From: Woeseiaceae bacterium
GTDB lineage: Bacteria; Pseudomonadota; Gammaproteobacteria; Steroidobacterales; Woeseiaceae
Assembly: GCA_024640365.1 (NCBI GenBank)
Contig: JAHEFE010000001.1
Location: 62,001-126,000 of the forward strand
Reading direction: 5' to 3'
Length of the DNA: 64,000 bases
Made by a program: the position numbers and the translations under genes. A model generated the notes under the pieces. That model did no database searches and was not told where the DNA came from. It worked only from the letters and a program-made list of their open reading frames with translations. This document shows positions 8,609-17,196 of this stretch, piece after piece (within the stretch, counting starts at the first letter, position 1; each line of letters opens with the position of its first letter).

Positions 8609-9634
8609 ATGATCATAATGGGTATAGAAACTAGTTGCGACGAGACCGGGGTTGCTCTTTATGAGCCCGGCAAGGGCTTGCTGGCCGAGGTTTTGCACAG
8701 CCAGGTCGATTTGCATGCGGTTTACGGCGGTGTTGTGCCGGAAATCGCCTCCAGGGATCATGTCAGGCGGCTGCTGCCACTGGTGCGGCAAGTTCTGAGC
8801 GAGGCCGGAATTGCGCGCCCGGATGCGATTGCCTACACCGCCGGACCGGGACTGGTCGGCGCTTTAATGGTTGGCAGCGGGCTCGCAAATGGTCTCGCGC
8901 TGGGATGGGGTTGCCCAGTCATCGCGGTTCATCACATGGAAGGCCACTTACTGGCATCGATGCTGGAGGAGGATCCACCTGCATTTCCGTTCCTGGCTCT
9001 GCTGGTATCCGGTGGCCATTCGATGCTTGTCCAGGTTTAAGCGGTCGGGGATTACGAGGTACTTGGGACGACGCTTGACGATGCGGCTGGTGAAGCTTTC
9101 GACAAGACGGCCAAGTTGCTGGGGCTCCCGTACCCTGGAGGTCCGGCATTGGCGAAACTGGCGGGTCAGGGCAACAAAAAAGCTTTTCAATTCCCGCGAC
9201 CGATGGTGCATCGAGAGGGCCTCGACTTTAGTTTCAGTGGCCTCAAGACAGCTGTAATGCTGCAAGTGCGCAAGTCGGAAAAGCAGGCTACTTTGGATGC
9301 GGACCGTGCGGATATTGCGGCATCTTTCCAGCAGGCGATCATCGAGACCCTGGTCAAGCGCTCTATAAAAGCGGCTGACCAACAGGGGCTGGAGCGTATT
9401 GTTGTCGCCGGCGGTGTCGGCGCTAACCTGTTATTGCGCGAAATGCTCGCAGCCCGATTCAAAGGGCGTGTCTATTATCCGCGACCCGCATTTTGCACCG
9501 ACAATGGAGCCATGATTGCATTGGCTGGTGCAATGCGTCTAATGGATGGCGCGGTACCTGATGCGATTACCGCGACAGCCCGTTGGTCACTCGATACATT
9601 GCGCCGCCCTGCGGAAAACTCACACTTGAGCTGA
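8609..9634 (+). pseudogene. tsaD: tRNA N6-threonylcarbamoyladenosine transferase TsaD, interrupted by one in-frame TAA
   Basis: TsaD, with TsaB and TsaE, transfers threonylcarbamoyl to A37 of ANN-decoding tRNAs and is usually essential. The frame from 8609 reads a normal N-terminal lobe: [10 protein letters not shown], metal-ligand motif HHMEGH (His109, His113) and SGGHSML. It then stops at TAA 9038-9040 (codon 144). The same frame resumes at once with [24 protein letters not shown] and [11 protein letters not shown], then [10 protein letters not shown] and [11 protein letters not shown], to the true stop at 9634. Total length (341 codons) is normal and no other lesion is visible. A one-base error or mutation (for example GAA, AAA or CAA to TAA) explains it. 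Readthrough cannot be excluded. No plsY lies beside it. Confidence 0.9.
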
Positions 9635-9654
9635 GATGCTGCGACAATAGCGCC

Positions 9655-10014
9655 ATGGACAAAATTTTTCTAAACGACCTCAAGGTCAACGCAATTATCG
9701 GCATCTGGGAGTGGGAGCGCCGCCTGCCGCAGAATATTCATATCGATCTGGAGATGGCGACGGATATTCGTCGCGCTGCTGAAAGTGATGCGATTGAAGA
9801 TACATTGGACTACAAGAAAGTAGCGAAGCGGGTAGAGAGCTTTGTCATCAAATCAGAATTCAAGCTCGTTGAAACTCTGGCGGAAGGAATTGCGGGCATC
9901 GTCTTGACGGAGTTTGATGTTCCCTGGGTCAAAGTGCGAGTGCGTAAGCCCGGGGCCATTCGAAGTTCCCGCGACGTTGGCGTCGAAATCGAGCGCAGTC
10001 GCGCCGAGGCTTGA
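9655..10014 (+). CDS. folB: Dihydroneopterin aldolase FolB
   Basis: The folate pathway enzyme converts dihydroneopterin to 6-hydroxymethyl-dihydropterin and glycolaldehyde. The start at 9655 gives the standard N-terminus MDKIFLNDLKVNAIIGIWEWER; the frame is open upstream to 9583, overlapping tsaD. Family features are the IGIWEWER stretch, DYKKVAKRV, the catalytic-region LVETLAEGIAGIVL and the KPGAI strand. Length is 119 aa, normal for FolB. The stop is 4 bp before folK, so the two are translated together. Confidence 0.95.
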   Translation: MDKIFLNDLKVNAIIGIWEWERRLPQNIHIDLEMATDIRRAAESDAIEDTLDYKKVAKRVESFVIKSEFKLVETLAEGIAGIVLTEFDVPWVKVRVRKPGAIRSSRDVGVEIERSRAEA

Positions 10015-10018
10015 GTAG

Positions 10019-10507
10019 TTGCCTTCTGTATTTCTAAGTCTTGGCAGTAATCTCGATACCAGGAAAAATCTAACGCTGGCAGTCAGCGAACTACGTAAAC
10101 GGTTCGGTGATATCACCTTGTCCAGGGTCTATAAAAGCAAGCCATATGGGTTCAGTGGGGATGATTTCCTGAATCTCGTCGCGCGTGTTGAAACCAGTAT
10201 GCTGCCGATCCAGATCGTTGAACTCATTGAAGGTATTCATGACCTGGCCGGTAGACAGCGGGGCAGCGACAGGTTCGGACCGAGAGAGTTGGACATTGAT
10301 CTGCTTTTGTATGACAACCTGGTGATAGACGAACCGCGAATTCGACTGCCTCGCTCAGATGTCTTGAAATACAGCTTTGTGCTCGGACCACTGGCTGAGA
10401 TTGCCCCCAATCTCACTCATCCTGTCAGCGGCAAAAGAATGCGAGAACACTGGGAGGAATTCGATCACAAGTCGCACCCGCTCGTCGTCCAGCCAGGCTT
10501 TTTATAG
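10019..10507 (+). CDS. folK: 2-amino-4-hydroxy-6-hydroxymethyldihydropteridine pyrophosphokinase FolK
   Basis: FolK transfers pyrophosphate from ATP to the pterin made by FolB, the next step to folate. The 162-aa protein has the conserved SLGSNL start, the substrate loop SKPYGF, and the Mg/ATP motif RFGPRELDIDLLLYD. The start is TTG at 10019, 4 bp after folB, with a GAGG upstream. No ATG gives a full-length protein. Coupling to folB is expected. Confidence 0.95.
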   Translation: MPSVFLSLGSNLDTRKNLTLAVSELRKRFGDITLSRVYKSKPYGFSGDDFLNLVARVETSMLPIQIVELIEGIHDLAGRQRGSDRFGPRELDIDLLLYDNLVIDEPRIRLPRSDVLKYSFVLGPLAEIAPNLTHPVSGKRMREHWEEFDHKSHPLVVQPGFL

Positions 10508-10614
10508 CCGTCCGCAATACCCTCGCCGGGTTACAAATATCGGTTGCCAAGCTACAAAATAGCTACAATATCGGGTAACAAACCGTCTGCTGGTGTTGCT
10601 CTCTGGAGCTGAAT

Positions 10615-11898
10615 ATGTTCATGAAAAAATCCTTAATTATGCTTGTTCTCCTAGTGCTAGCTGGGTGTGACAACGGCTCTATTTCGAGCCGTGATTGTTC
10701 TGCGGACTGGCAGAAACAATTTGTCCTGGGCGCGATGCAGGACTGGTATTACTGGAATGATTTGTTACCAGCAAATGTTGACATCGGGCAGTTCGCAGGC
10801 CCTGAAGATTTGCTTGATTACCTCGTTTCATTTCAGCCCCTTGATAGCTATAGCTATATAGGTTCAGCCATGGCTGATGACGCGTATTATGGCGCGGGTC
10901 AGTATCCGGGCTTTGGATTTGGCAGTCGATTTGAGGCCGCCGATGATTTGCGTCTGACGCGAGTTTTTGCGGATAGTCCCGCTGCTCTGGCTGGGCTTGA
11001 ACGCGGCCAGCGGATACTTGAACTGAATGGCCGGACGATTGCAGACATCGAAGCAACTGACGGGGTTGGCTCTATGTTGGCGAATTCACCCCTGACCTTT
11101 CTGATGCGCAATGTCGATTCCACTGAATTTACAGTAACGATAAGTCAGGCGATTGTGACTATTGACCCCTTGCCGCAATGGCGAATTATCGATGCACCGG
11201 CAGGTCCTGTTGGCTATGTAGAATTTGACGCATTCATCAGTCCTGCTGATTCGGCATTCGATGATATTTTTGCAGCGTTTGAGAGCGCCAGCGTAACGGA
11301 CCTGATAATTGACATGCGTTACAACGGTGGCGGGCTGGTTTCAACGGCTGAGCTGCTCGGTGATTATCTAGGCGGCTTCGTATCTGAAAACGAGGTCTTC
11401 ACTGAAACGGTGTTCAATGCGAACAATGCTGCAGAGAATCGCTTAACGCATTTTCAGCGGCTCGTAAATTCACTCAATTTGTCACGGCTAGTTGTAATTG
11501 CCACTCACGGAACCGCATCCGCGAGTGAAATCATTATTAACGGGATGGAACCGCATGTCGAGGTGACAATCGTTGGTGACACTACATTTGGAAAACCTGT
11601 CGGTCAGGTTGGCCTGGAGTTTTGTGGAAAAATCTTACGTGCGACCGCTTTTGAAACGCTCAATTCACTCGGTGCAGGTGGCTTCTACGATGGTCTTCCT
11701 GTTGATTGTGCGGCCAATGACGATTTGAATGTTGCGGTCGGCGCGGATACCGATCCTTCGTTGGTCGAAAGCTTATCTTATCTGCAGACTGGCGCTTGTC
11801 CTGCGGTGCCAGCGCTTTTGAAGCCGAGTCAGGAAACGTATCACAAAGCAATTAGCAGACCGGGTTCTGCCGCGTGGATATATTCACGTGCCTTGTAG
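10615..11898 (+). CDS. S41-family peptidase lipoprotein with PDZ domain
   Basis: This is a C-terminal-processing-type serine protease predicted to be lipid-anchored outside the inner membrane. A type II signal ends in lipobox LAGC (Cys18). A PDZ-like region follows at about residues 100-150 (FADSPAALAGLERGQRILELNG). The S41 core has MRYNGGG, the Ser motif TASASEI (Ser304 region) and the Lys in TTFGKPVGQ, which together make the Ser-Lys dyad. GGAG 6 nt upstream supports ATG 10615. Four to six extra Cys residues in the C-terminal part are unusual and may form disulfides. The gene stands alone, convergent with the SDR gene. Its substrate is unknown. Confidence 0.87.
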   Translation: MFMKKSLIMLVLLVLAGCDNGSISSRDCSADWQKQFVLGAMQDWYYWNDLLPANVDIGQFAGPEDLLDYLVSFQPLDSYSYIGSAMADDAYYGAGQYPGFGFGSRFEAADDLRLTRVFADSPAALAGLERGQRILELNGRTIADIEATDGVGSMLANSPLTFLMRNVDSTEFTVTISQAIVTIDPLPQWRIIDAPAGPVGYVEFDAFISPADSAFDDIFAAFESASVTDLIIDMRYNGGGLVSTAELLGDYLGGFVSENEVFTETVFNANNAAENRLTHFQRLVNSLNLSRLVVIATHGTASASEIIINGMEPHVEVTIVGDTTFGKPVGQVGLEFCGKILRATAFETLNSLGAGGFYDGLPVDCAANDDLNVAVGADTDPSLVESLSYLQTGACPAVPALLKPSQETYHKAISRPGSAAWIYSRAL

Positions 11899-11907
11899 CT
11901 GGTGTTA

Positions 11908-12660
11908 CTACCAGCCGAGACTGCGGCCACCGTCCACCGCGATATTCTGCCCGGTGACAAAAGTGGCATCGCGAACTAAATAGAGTATGCAGCTCCCGAT
12001 GTCATCGGGGTTGCCATTTCGCGCCAGCGGCGTCTCGCGAATAATCTTTGCTTGCAGCTCCTCACTCATGCCTTGCTCTGGCCACAGGATTGCGCCGGGC
12101 GATACGCCGTTGACTCTGACTTTGGGTGCCATTTCACGGGCCAATGATCGGGTCAGCATTTCCAGACCCGCTTTCGCCGTGCCGTAAACGATGTGGTCGC
12201 GCAACGGTCGGCGGGCGTGTATATCCAGCATATTGATGATGACACCGCCATGAGCCTGCAAATGAGGAAAAGCCGCTTGTGATAAAAACAGGGGCGCTTT
12301 GAGGTTGCTGCCGACGAGGTCGTCCCAGTCGCTATCACTTATTTCGCCGAGAGGCGTTGGATAAAAGCTCGACGCGTTGTTTACGAGTATGTCGAGGCGG
12401 CCACAGCGGTCCATAACCTTGGCTATGAGGTCCGGCAGCAACTCCGTTTGATTAAGATCTGCCTGGAAGATCGCGGCCGAGTTTAATCGGACGGCATTCA
12501 ATTTGTCCGCGAGCTGCCGCGCTTCGTCAGCCGAGCCACGATAATGGATGGCGATATTCGCACCTGCATCGTGTAGATGCACGGCAACTTGTGCCCCGAT
12601 ACGTTTTGCCGCGCCGGTGATTAGCGCCCACTTTCCGTTTAGTGTTGGTGTAGCGGTCAT
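11908..12660 (-). CDS. Pteridine reductase-like short-chain dehydrogenase (FolM-like)
   Basis: This NADPH-dependent SDR has the variant nucleotide motif TGAAKRIG (Arg instead of the usual Gly), a hallmark of PTR1-type pteridine reductases. It also has NNAS, and the catalytic Tyr-x-x-x-Lys in YGTAKAG. The C-terminus GQNIAVDGGRSLGW is typical. It likely reduces dihydrobiopterin, dihydromonapterin or dihydrofolate. Proximity to folB/folK fits pterin metabolism. It is divergent from the MidA-like gene, sharing a 99-bp promoter region. Exact substrate is inferred, not shown. Confidence 0.85.
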   Translation of the reverse strand: MTATPTLNGKWALITGAAKRIGAQVAVHLHDAGANIAIHYRGSADEARQLADKLNAVRLNSAAIFQADLNQTELLPDLIAKVMDRCGRLDILVNNASSFYPTPLGEISDSDWDDLVGSNLKAPLFLSQAAFPHLQAHGGVIINMLDIHARRPLRDHIVYGTAKAGLEMLTRSLAREMAPKVRVNGVSPGAILWPEQGMSEELQAKIIRETPLARNGNPDDIGSCILYLVRDATFVTGQNIAVDGGRSLGW

Positions 12661-12759
12661 AGTTGGTTCAATTCCTGAGATCTGTTTTTTCTTCAGAGGG
12701 CAGCAATATTCTTCGGGTCACGGTACATTAGCTGCACTTTTGTATGAATTGTTATCGAA

Positions 12760-13950
12760 ATGCAACCCACTACCCACGAACTTGCAGGGCTTCCTGAACC
12801 CGATTCGGCCAGCCTTGAGCACAGCAATCAGACAGCGCGCCGCATATCGCAGCATATCAAGCAAGTCGGCGGCCGTATCAGTTTCGCTGAATTCATGCAG
12901 CTGGCTCTGTATGCGCCTGGGCATGGATACTATAGCGCCGGAGCAACCAAGTTTGGCGCCGCAGGTGACTTTATTACGGCACCCGAAATCTCACCTCTGT
13001 TTGCCAGGGTGCTGGCACGCCAGTGCGCACCGTTGCTGGAGCAAATAGGTGACGCGGATATTCTCGAGCTTGGCGCAGGTTCCGGAGCGTTGGCCGTTGA
13101 TTTGCTGGCAGCGCTGGCGGAACACGGACAGCTACCAAGGTGTTACCAGATACTCGAAGTTTCGCCTGATTTGCGTGAGCGTCAGGAGCAGAAATTGCAC
13201 GCAGCACATCCAGAATTGATGTCGCGAATACATTGGCTCGATCAGTTACCGGTTGGCTTGCGGGGCATTGTTATTGCCAATGAAGTTGCGGATGCGCTGC
13301 CGGTGGAACGATTCCGGAGAGTGGCGGACGGAATGGAGCAATCCTGTGTAGTTGCTGATGGTGACGAATTTGCGTGGCAGAGGATTGCCGCTCCAGCACA
13401 CCTGGCGGCAGCTGTTACTCACATTGAGACTTACCTTGGTCGGCGCATGCCGGACGACTACGACTCGGAAATTTGCCTGGCGCTGCCGCAGTGGATCAAG
13501 GATGTGGCTGCAAGTCTTGAACAAGGTTTTATGTTTCTATTTGATTATGGTCTGCCGCGTCATGAGTATTATGCTCCGGACAGGTCAGAAGGGACGCTGC
13601 GCTGTCATTATCGGCATCACGCGCACAGCAATCCGCTGATTTACCCAGGTATTCAGGACATAACGGCGTGGGTTGACTTCACGGCGATAGCGGAAGCAGC
13701 GACTGATGCCGGTTTGTACGTCAACGGCTTTGTCAGTCAGGCACATTTTTTGATGAGCGGTGGTCTGGAACAGGATCTGGCCCACATGGTCGACCTGGAT
13801 ATCAAAGCGCAATTGGAATTATCACGGCAGGTTAAAATGCTGACAATGCCCGGTGAAATGGGCGAGAATTTCAAATGTATTGGATTAAGTCGCGGCGAAT
13901 TAACGACACCCGCAGGATTCGCATTCGCCGATCGGACACACACACTTTAG
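12760..13950 (+). CDS. MidA/NDUFAF7-family SAM-dependent methyltransferase
   Basis: This 396-aa protein belongs to the family of mitochondrial NDUFAF7, an arginine methyltransferase for complex I assembly; the bacterial role is unsettled. Seen here are the N-terminal FAEFMQLALYAPGHGYY, the hallmark FGAAGDFITAPEISPLF, the SAM-binding loop ILELGAGSGALAVDLL, IVIANEVADALPVERF, and a C-terminal FDYGLPRHEYY and RSEGTLRCHYRH. ATG 12760 is the likely start. It lies 25 bp upstream of uppP on the same strand and the two may be co-transcribed. Confidence 0.9.
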   Translation: MQPTTHELAGLPEPDSASLEHSNQTARRISQHIKQVGGRISFAEFMQLALYAPGHGYYSAGATKFGAAGDFITAPEISPLFARVLARQCAPLLEQIGDADILELGAGSGALAVDLLAALAEHGQLPRCYQILEVSPDLRERQEQKLHAAHPELMSRIHWLDQLPVGLRGIVIANEVADALPVERFRRVADGMEQSCVVADGDEFAWQRIAAPAHLAAAVTHIETYLGRRMPDDYDSEICLALPQWIKDVAASLEQGFMFLFDYGLPRHEYYAPDRSEGTLRCHYRHHAHSNPLIYPGIQDITAWVDFTAIAEAATDAGLYVNGFVSQAHFLMSGGLEQDLAHMVDLDIKAQLELSRQVKMLTMPGEMGENFKCIGLSRGELTTPAGFAFADRTHTL

Positions 13951-13975
13951 TTTCGGACCGGAACAGGACCTTTTA

Positions 13976-14773
13976 ATGATTTGGTATCAGTTAGTAGTTC
14001 TGGCATTGCTGCAGGGGCTTACCGAATTCTTGCCGATTTCCAGTTCCGGGCATCTTATTCTCGTACCCTACCTTTCCGGCTGGTCGGATCAGGGGTTGGC
14101 ATTCGACGTTGCCGTTCATTTCGGTACGTTGGCAGCGGTCCTTCTGTATTTTCGCCACGATGTCCGCCTACTGCTCAACGGAAGTCTGGAGTTGACCGCC
14201 GGGAGGACAAATTCCCCGGAATCTCGCATGGCCTTGGCGCTGATTGTCGCAACAATTCCAGCGGCACTGCTCGGTTTGGTGATGCACGACTTTATTGTTG
14301 ACCATCTGCGAACTGCGATCGTAATCGGTGTTACAACCGCCGGATTCGGAGTATTGCTGGGCGCAATGGACCATTTCGGTCGCCGCCAACGGGAATCCTC
14401 TGAAGTTACTTTGAAAGATGCAGTGCTGGTTGGTCTGGCTCAGGCCTTGTCTTTAATTCCTGGCACATCACGTTCAGGAATTACCATTACGGCCGCAATG
14501 GCGCTTGGATTCACGCGTACCGGTGCCGCGCGGTTCTCGTTCCTGCTATCAATCCCTATCATTGTTTTGGCTGCCGCTTTTGAGACGTACAGGCTCATTA
14601 GTACTGGCAGTCCGGTTACACCGGAAGTGTTGCTCATTGCTACAGGTCTTTCTGCGGTAACAGCTTATTTGACGATTGGATTCTTCCTGCGGGTGGTGGA
14701 CAAGATAGGGCTGATGCCGTTCGCGATTTATAGAGTGATCCTGGGTATCGGAATTATCTATTTGCTGAGCTGA
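13976..14773 (+). CDS. uppP: Undecaprenyl-diphosphatase UppP (BacA)
   Basis: This integral membrane enzyme dephosphorylates undecaprenyl pyrophosphate to recycle the lipid carrier for peptidoglycan and other envelope polymers. The 265-aa protein has the two family signatures, LLQGLTEFLPISSSGHL near the N-terminus and LIPGTSRSGITI in the middle, which carry the catalytic Glu, Ser and Arg residues. About seven to eight hydrophobic segments are visible. It is convergent with cca, and the uppP-cca neighbourhood is shared with E. coli. Confidence 0.95.
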   Translation: MIWYQLVVLALLQGLTEFLPISSSGHLILVPYLSGWSDQGLAFDVAVHFGTLAAVLLYFRHDVRLLLNGSLELTAGRTNSPESRMALALIVATIPAALLGLVMHDFIVDHLRTAIVIGVTTAGFGVLLGAMDHFGRRQRESSEVTLKDAVLVGLAQALSLIPGTSRSGITITAAMALGFTRTGAARFSFLLSIPIIVLAAAFETYRLISTGSPVTPEVLLIATGLSAVTAYLTIGFFLRVVDKIGLMPFAIYRVILGIGIIYLLS

Positions 14774-14781
14774 AACAGTAG

Positions 14782-16023
14782 CTACGCACCTTGTTCGACA
14801 GAAAGCGTTTTCTTATAAGCCGTAATTTTTTGAAGCCTGCGCACACCTAACTCGCGCCCTAATTCCGCACCTTCGAGGTTTTCTGCAAGCAGGTCTTTGG
14901 CTGTAACCTGATTGGCCGCAGTCAGCGCATCGCGAAGAATTTTTGCTTGCGGATAGGGGCGATCCTCGAAGCCGTACCGCCCCTTGGAATCAGCCTCACA
15001 GGCCTGCAGGAACTTGGCGAAGCGCTCCGGGCGACGAAAAGCATCGGCCGCTTCCAGTACCTTGAAAATAGTATCCGGTCGCAGTTCGGCGGCGCGATGG
15101 CAGTGCCCGTGGTACTGGGCAACCAATACGCCAAGTTCGCGGCAGGCGCGCGGTATCGGCAATCTCTTGGCCATAGCATTGAGTATCTTTACGCTGCGAG
15201 CTTCGTGGCCATGATGGCTCGGCAAAATATCCTTACTCGTGGTCGCTTTGCCCAGGTCATGAACCAACGCCGCAAAACGTACATCCAGTTGAGCACTGAT
15301 TTTTTCAACTTGTTCAAGCACGAGTAGCATGTGCAGGCCGCAATCAATTTCCGGATGCCATTTTGGTGGCTGCGGCACGCCAAACAGGGCGTCCAGTTCT
15401 GGAAAAGTAACAGCAAGGGCTCCACAGGCGTGCAGCACGTGGAAGTAAAGATGGGGGTGTGGTCCGATCAGCGAAAGTTCCGTTTCCTTCCAGACCCGAT
15501 CTGGGGCCAAAGCATCGGCTTCACCGTCTTTGACCATTTGAGCCATCAACCCCACAGTTTCCCCGGCGATTTTGAATCCTTCGTCGGCAAAGCGTGCGTA
15601 AAACTTCGCGATCCTCAGGATGCGAACGGGGTCCTCCGCAAAGGCGGGTGAAACGTGGCGCAGTATCCGCGCCTCAATATCTGCAACGCCGCCCCAGGGG
15701 TCGATAATCTGGCCCGACTCATCCTTGGCGATCGCGTTGACAGTCAGATCGCGCCGGGAAAGATCTTCCTCAATAGTTACGTCGGCTGAGGTATCGAAGA
15801 CAAATCCATGGTAGCCCGGTGCGGTTTTGCGTTCGGTTCTCGCCAGTGCGTACTCTTCTCCGGTTTTGGGGTGCAGGAATACCGGGAAATCCTTGCCAAC
15901 CTGGCGGTAGCCAAGCGCAATCATGTCCTCGGGAGTCGCGCCCGTGACACACCAGTCCCGTTCTTTGACGGGCCTGTTTAGTATGCCGTCCCGAACGGCA
16001 CCTCCCACCAGGTATATTTTCAT
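14782..16023 (-). CDS. cca: Multifunctional CCA-adding tRNA nucleotidyltransferase/phosphohydrolase
   Basis: The enzyme adds or repairs the 3' CCA of tRNAs. Class II nucleotidyltransferase motifs are seen: GGAVRD (7-12), ERDW (21-24), RRDLTVNAIA and EDPVRILR. The C-terminal HD domain (LVHDLGKATT near 254-263 and SHHGHEARS) gives phosphatase and phosphodiesterase activity as in E. coli. At 413 aa the protein has normal length. The first of the two catalytic carboxylates is Glu21 rather than the Asp of E. coli, while Asp23 is kept. Divergent from the aminopeptidase gene. Confidence 0.95.
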   Translation of the reverse strand: MKIYLVGGAVRDGILNRPVKERDWCVTGATPEDMIALGYRQVGKDFPVFLHPKTGEEYALARTERKTAPGYHGFVFDTSADVTIEEDLSRRDLTVNAIAKDESGQIIDPWGGVADIEARILRHVSPAFAEDPVRILRIAKFYARFADEGFKIAGETVGLMAQMVKDGEADALAPDRVWKETELSLIGPHPHLYFHVLHACGALAVTFPELDALFGVPQPPKWHPEIDCGLHMLLVLEQVEKISAQLDVRFAALVHDLGKATTSKDILPSHHGHEARSVKILNAMAKRLPIPRACRELGVLVAQYHGHCHRAAELRPDTIFKVLEAADAFRRPERFAKFLQACEADSKGRYGFEDRPYPQAKILRDALTAANQVTAKDLLAENLEGAELGRELGVRRLQKITAYKKTLSVEQGA

Positions 16024-16113
16024 AGGTCGATTCTAGCGTGTTGGCCAGGAGAGGACAGGGCAATTTGTTTCGGATTACCATAGTAGCCACCTAAGGTGCT
16101 GTTATGGGTCACA

Positions 16114-17196
16114 ATGCCTCGCGACTTGAAATTGATTTGCCTGCTGCTTTTTTGCATGTCGTTGCAGGGGTGTTATTACCTGCAAGCGGTGCGCGGGCAC
16201 ATGGATCTCATGGGCCGTACACGCCCCATTGCCGAGCTGGTGGATGATCCGCAGCTATCTGCAGATACGCGCAACAAACTGGAATTGGTGAGAGAAGCGC
16301 GGCGGTTCTCCGTCGATCGGCTTTTGTTGGCCGATAACAATAGCTATCAAAATTATGCGGACCTGGAGCGTGATTACGTCGTATGGAACGTATTTGCAGC
16401 GAAAGAATTTGCGCTTGTGGCCAGGCAATGGTGTTTCCCGGTAGCGGGCTGTGTTGGCTATCGCGGATATTTTCATGAACAGGATGCGGTGCAGCAGGCG
16501 CGCAGGCTGCGTAAATCCGGGTACGATGTAGCGGTTGGCGGAGTCACCGCCTATTCGACCTTGGGGCGCTTCGCGGATCCAGTGCTTAATACCATGCTCG
16601 CCGGTGCTCGTGACGAGATTGTGAGTACGCTTTTTCACGAGCTCGCTCATCAGCGTATCTACGTCAAAGGTGATACCGGTTTTAACGAATCATTTGCCTC
16701 TGCTGTTGAAGAGGCTGGAGTCATAGCCTGGTTTGAGGCGCAGGGTGACACGGAGGGTATTTGCCGCTACCAGCAACGCCAGGCGCAACGCGATCAGTTG
16801 CAGAATCTGGTTGCAGACTATCGAAAGAGACTGGCTGAATTGTATGAGCAGTCAATACCCGTCGATAAGAAACGCGAGGCCAAGGCGGCAATCTTTGCAG
16901 AGTTAGGCGCGGCCATAAAAACCATGTATGCCGGCAACGCTGTGCCTGGTTGGTTTAGAGACCCCATAAATAACGCGACCCTGATTCCACTCGCTCTATA
17001 CAGGGATAATCTGCCCGCTTTTCGTGAAATCTTGGGGCAGTGCCAATACGACTTCGCTTGTTTTTACGGTCGCGTAGAAGACCTGGCTGAACTATCGTCA
17101 CTGCAGCGTCAAGTTTCGCTGATTAGATTGGTAGAGCTCAGCGCCCAGCGTGTTTTCGTAGAATACTGTAGCGTGCGTTCCGACCTCGATCCTTGA
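16114..17196 (+). CDS. Putative aminopeptidase lipoprotein (PF10023-type)
   Basis: This matches the bacterial putative aminopeptidase family known mainly by sequence. A lipoprotein signal ends in lipobox LQGC, followed by YYLQAVRGH, a very typical opening for this family. The zinc motif HELAHQ (His175-Glu176...His179) is followed by NESFASAVEE, whose Glu can be the third ligand. The ATG at 16114 is preferred; a GTG at 16096 would add six residues. About 360 aa. The 3' end overlaps the NDUFA9-like gene tail to tail by 59 bp. Substrate is unknown. Confidence 0.85.
   Translation: MPRDLKLICLLLFCMSLQGCYYLQAVRGHMDLMGRTRPIAELVDDPQLSADTRNKLELVREARRFSVDRLLLADNNSYQNYADLERDYVVWNVFAAKEFALVARQWCFPVAGCVGYRGYFHEQDAVQQARRLRKSGYDVAVGGVTAYSTLGRFADPVLNTMLAGARDEIVSTLFHELAHQRIYVKGDTGFNESFASAVEEAGVIAWFEAQGDTEGICRYQQRQAQRDQLQNLVADYRKRLAELYEQSIPVDKKREAKAAIFAELGAAIKTMYAGNAVPGWFRDPINNATLIPLALYRDNLPAFREILGQCQYDFACFYGRVEDLAELSSLQRQVSLIRLVELSAQRVFVEYCSVRSDLDP

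Noticed and set aside
9038-9040. Reassigned stop codon (TAA as sense)
   Set aside because: Many genes in the window end properly at TAA, so a changed genetic code is not credible; only tsaD is affected.
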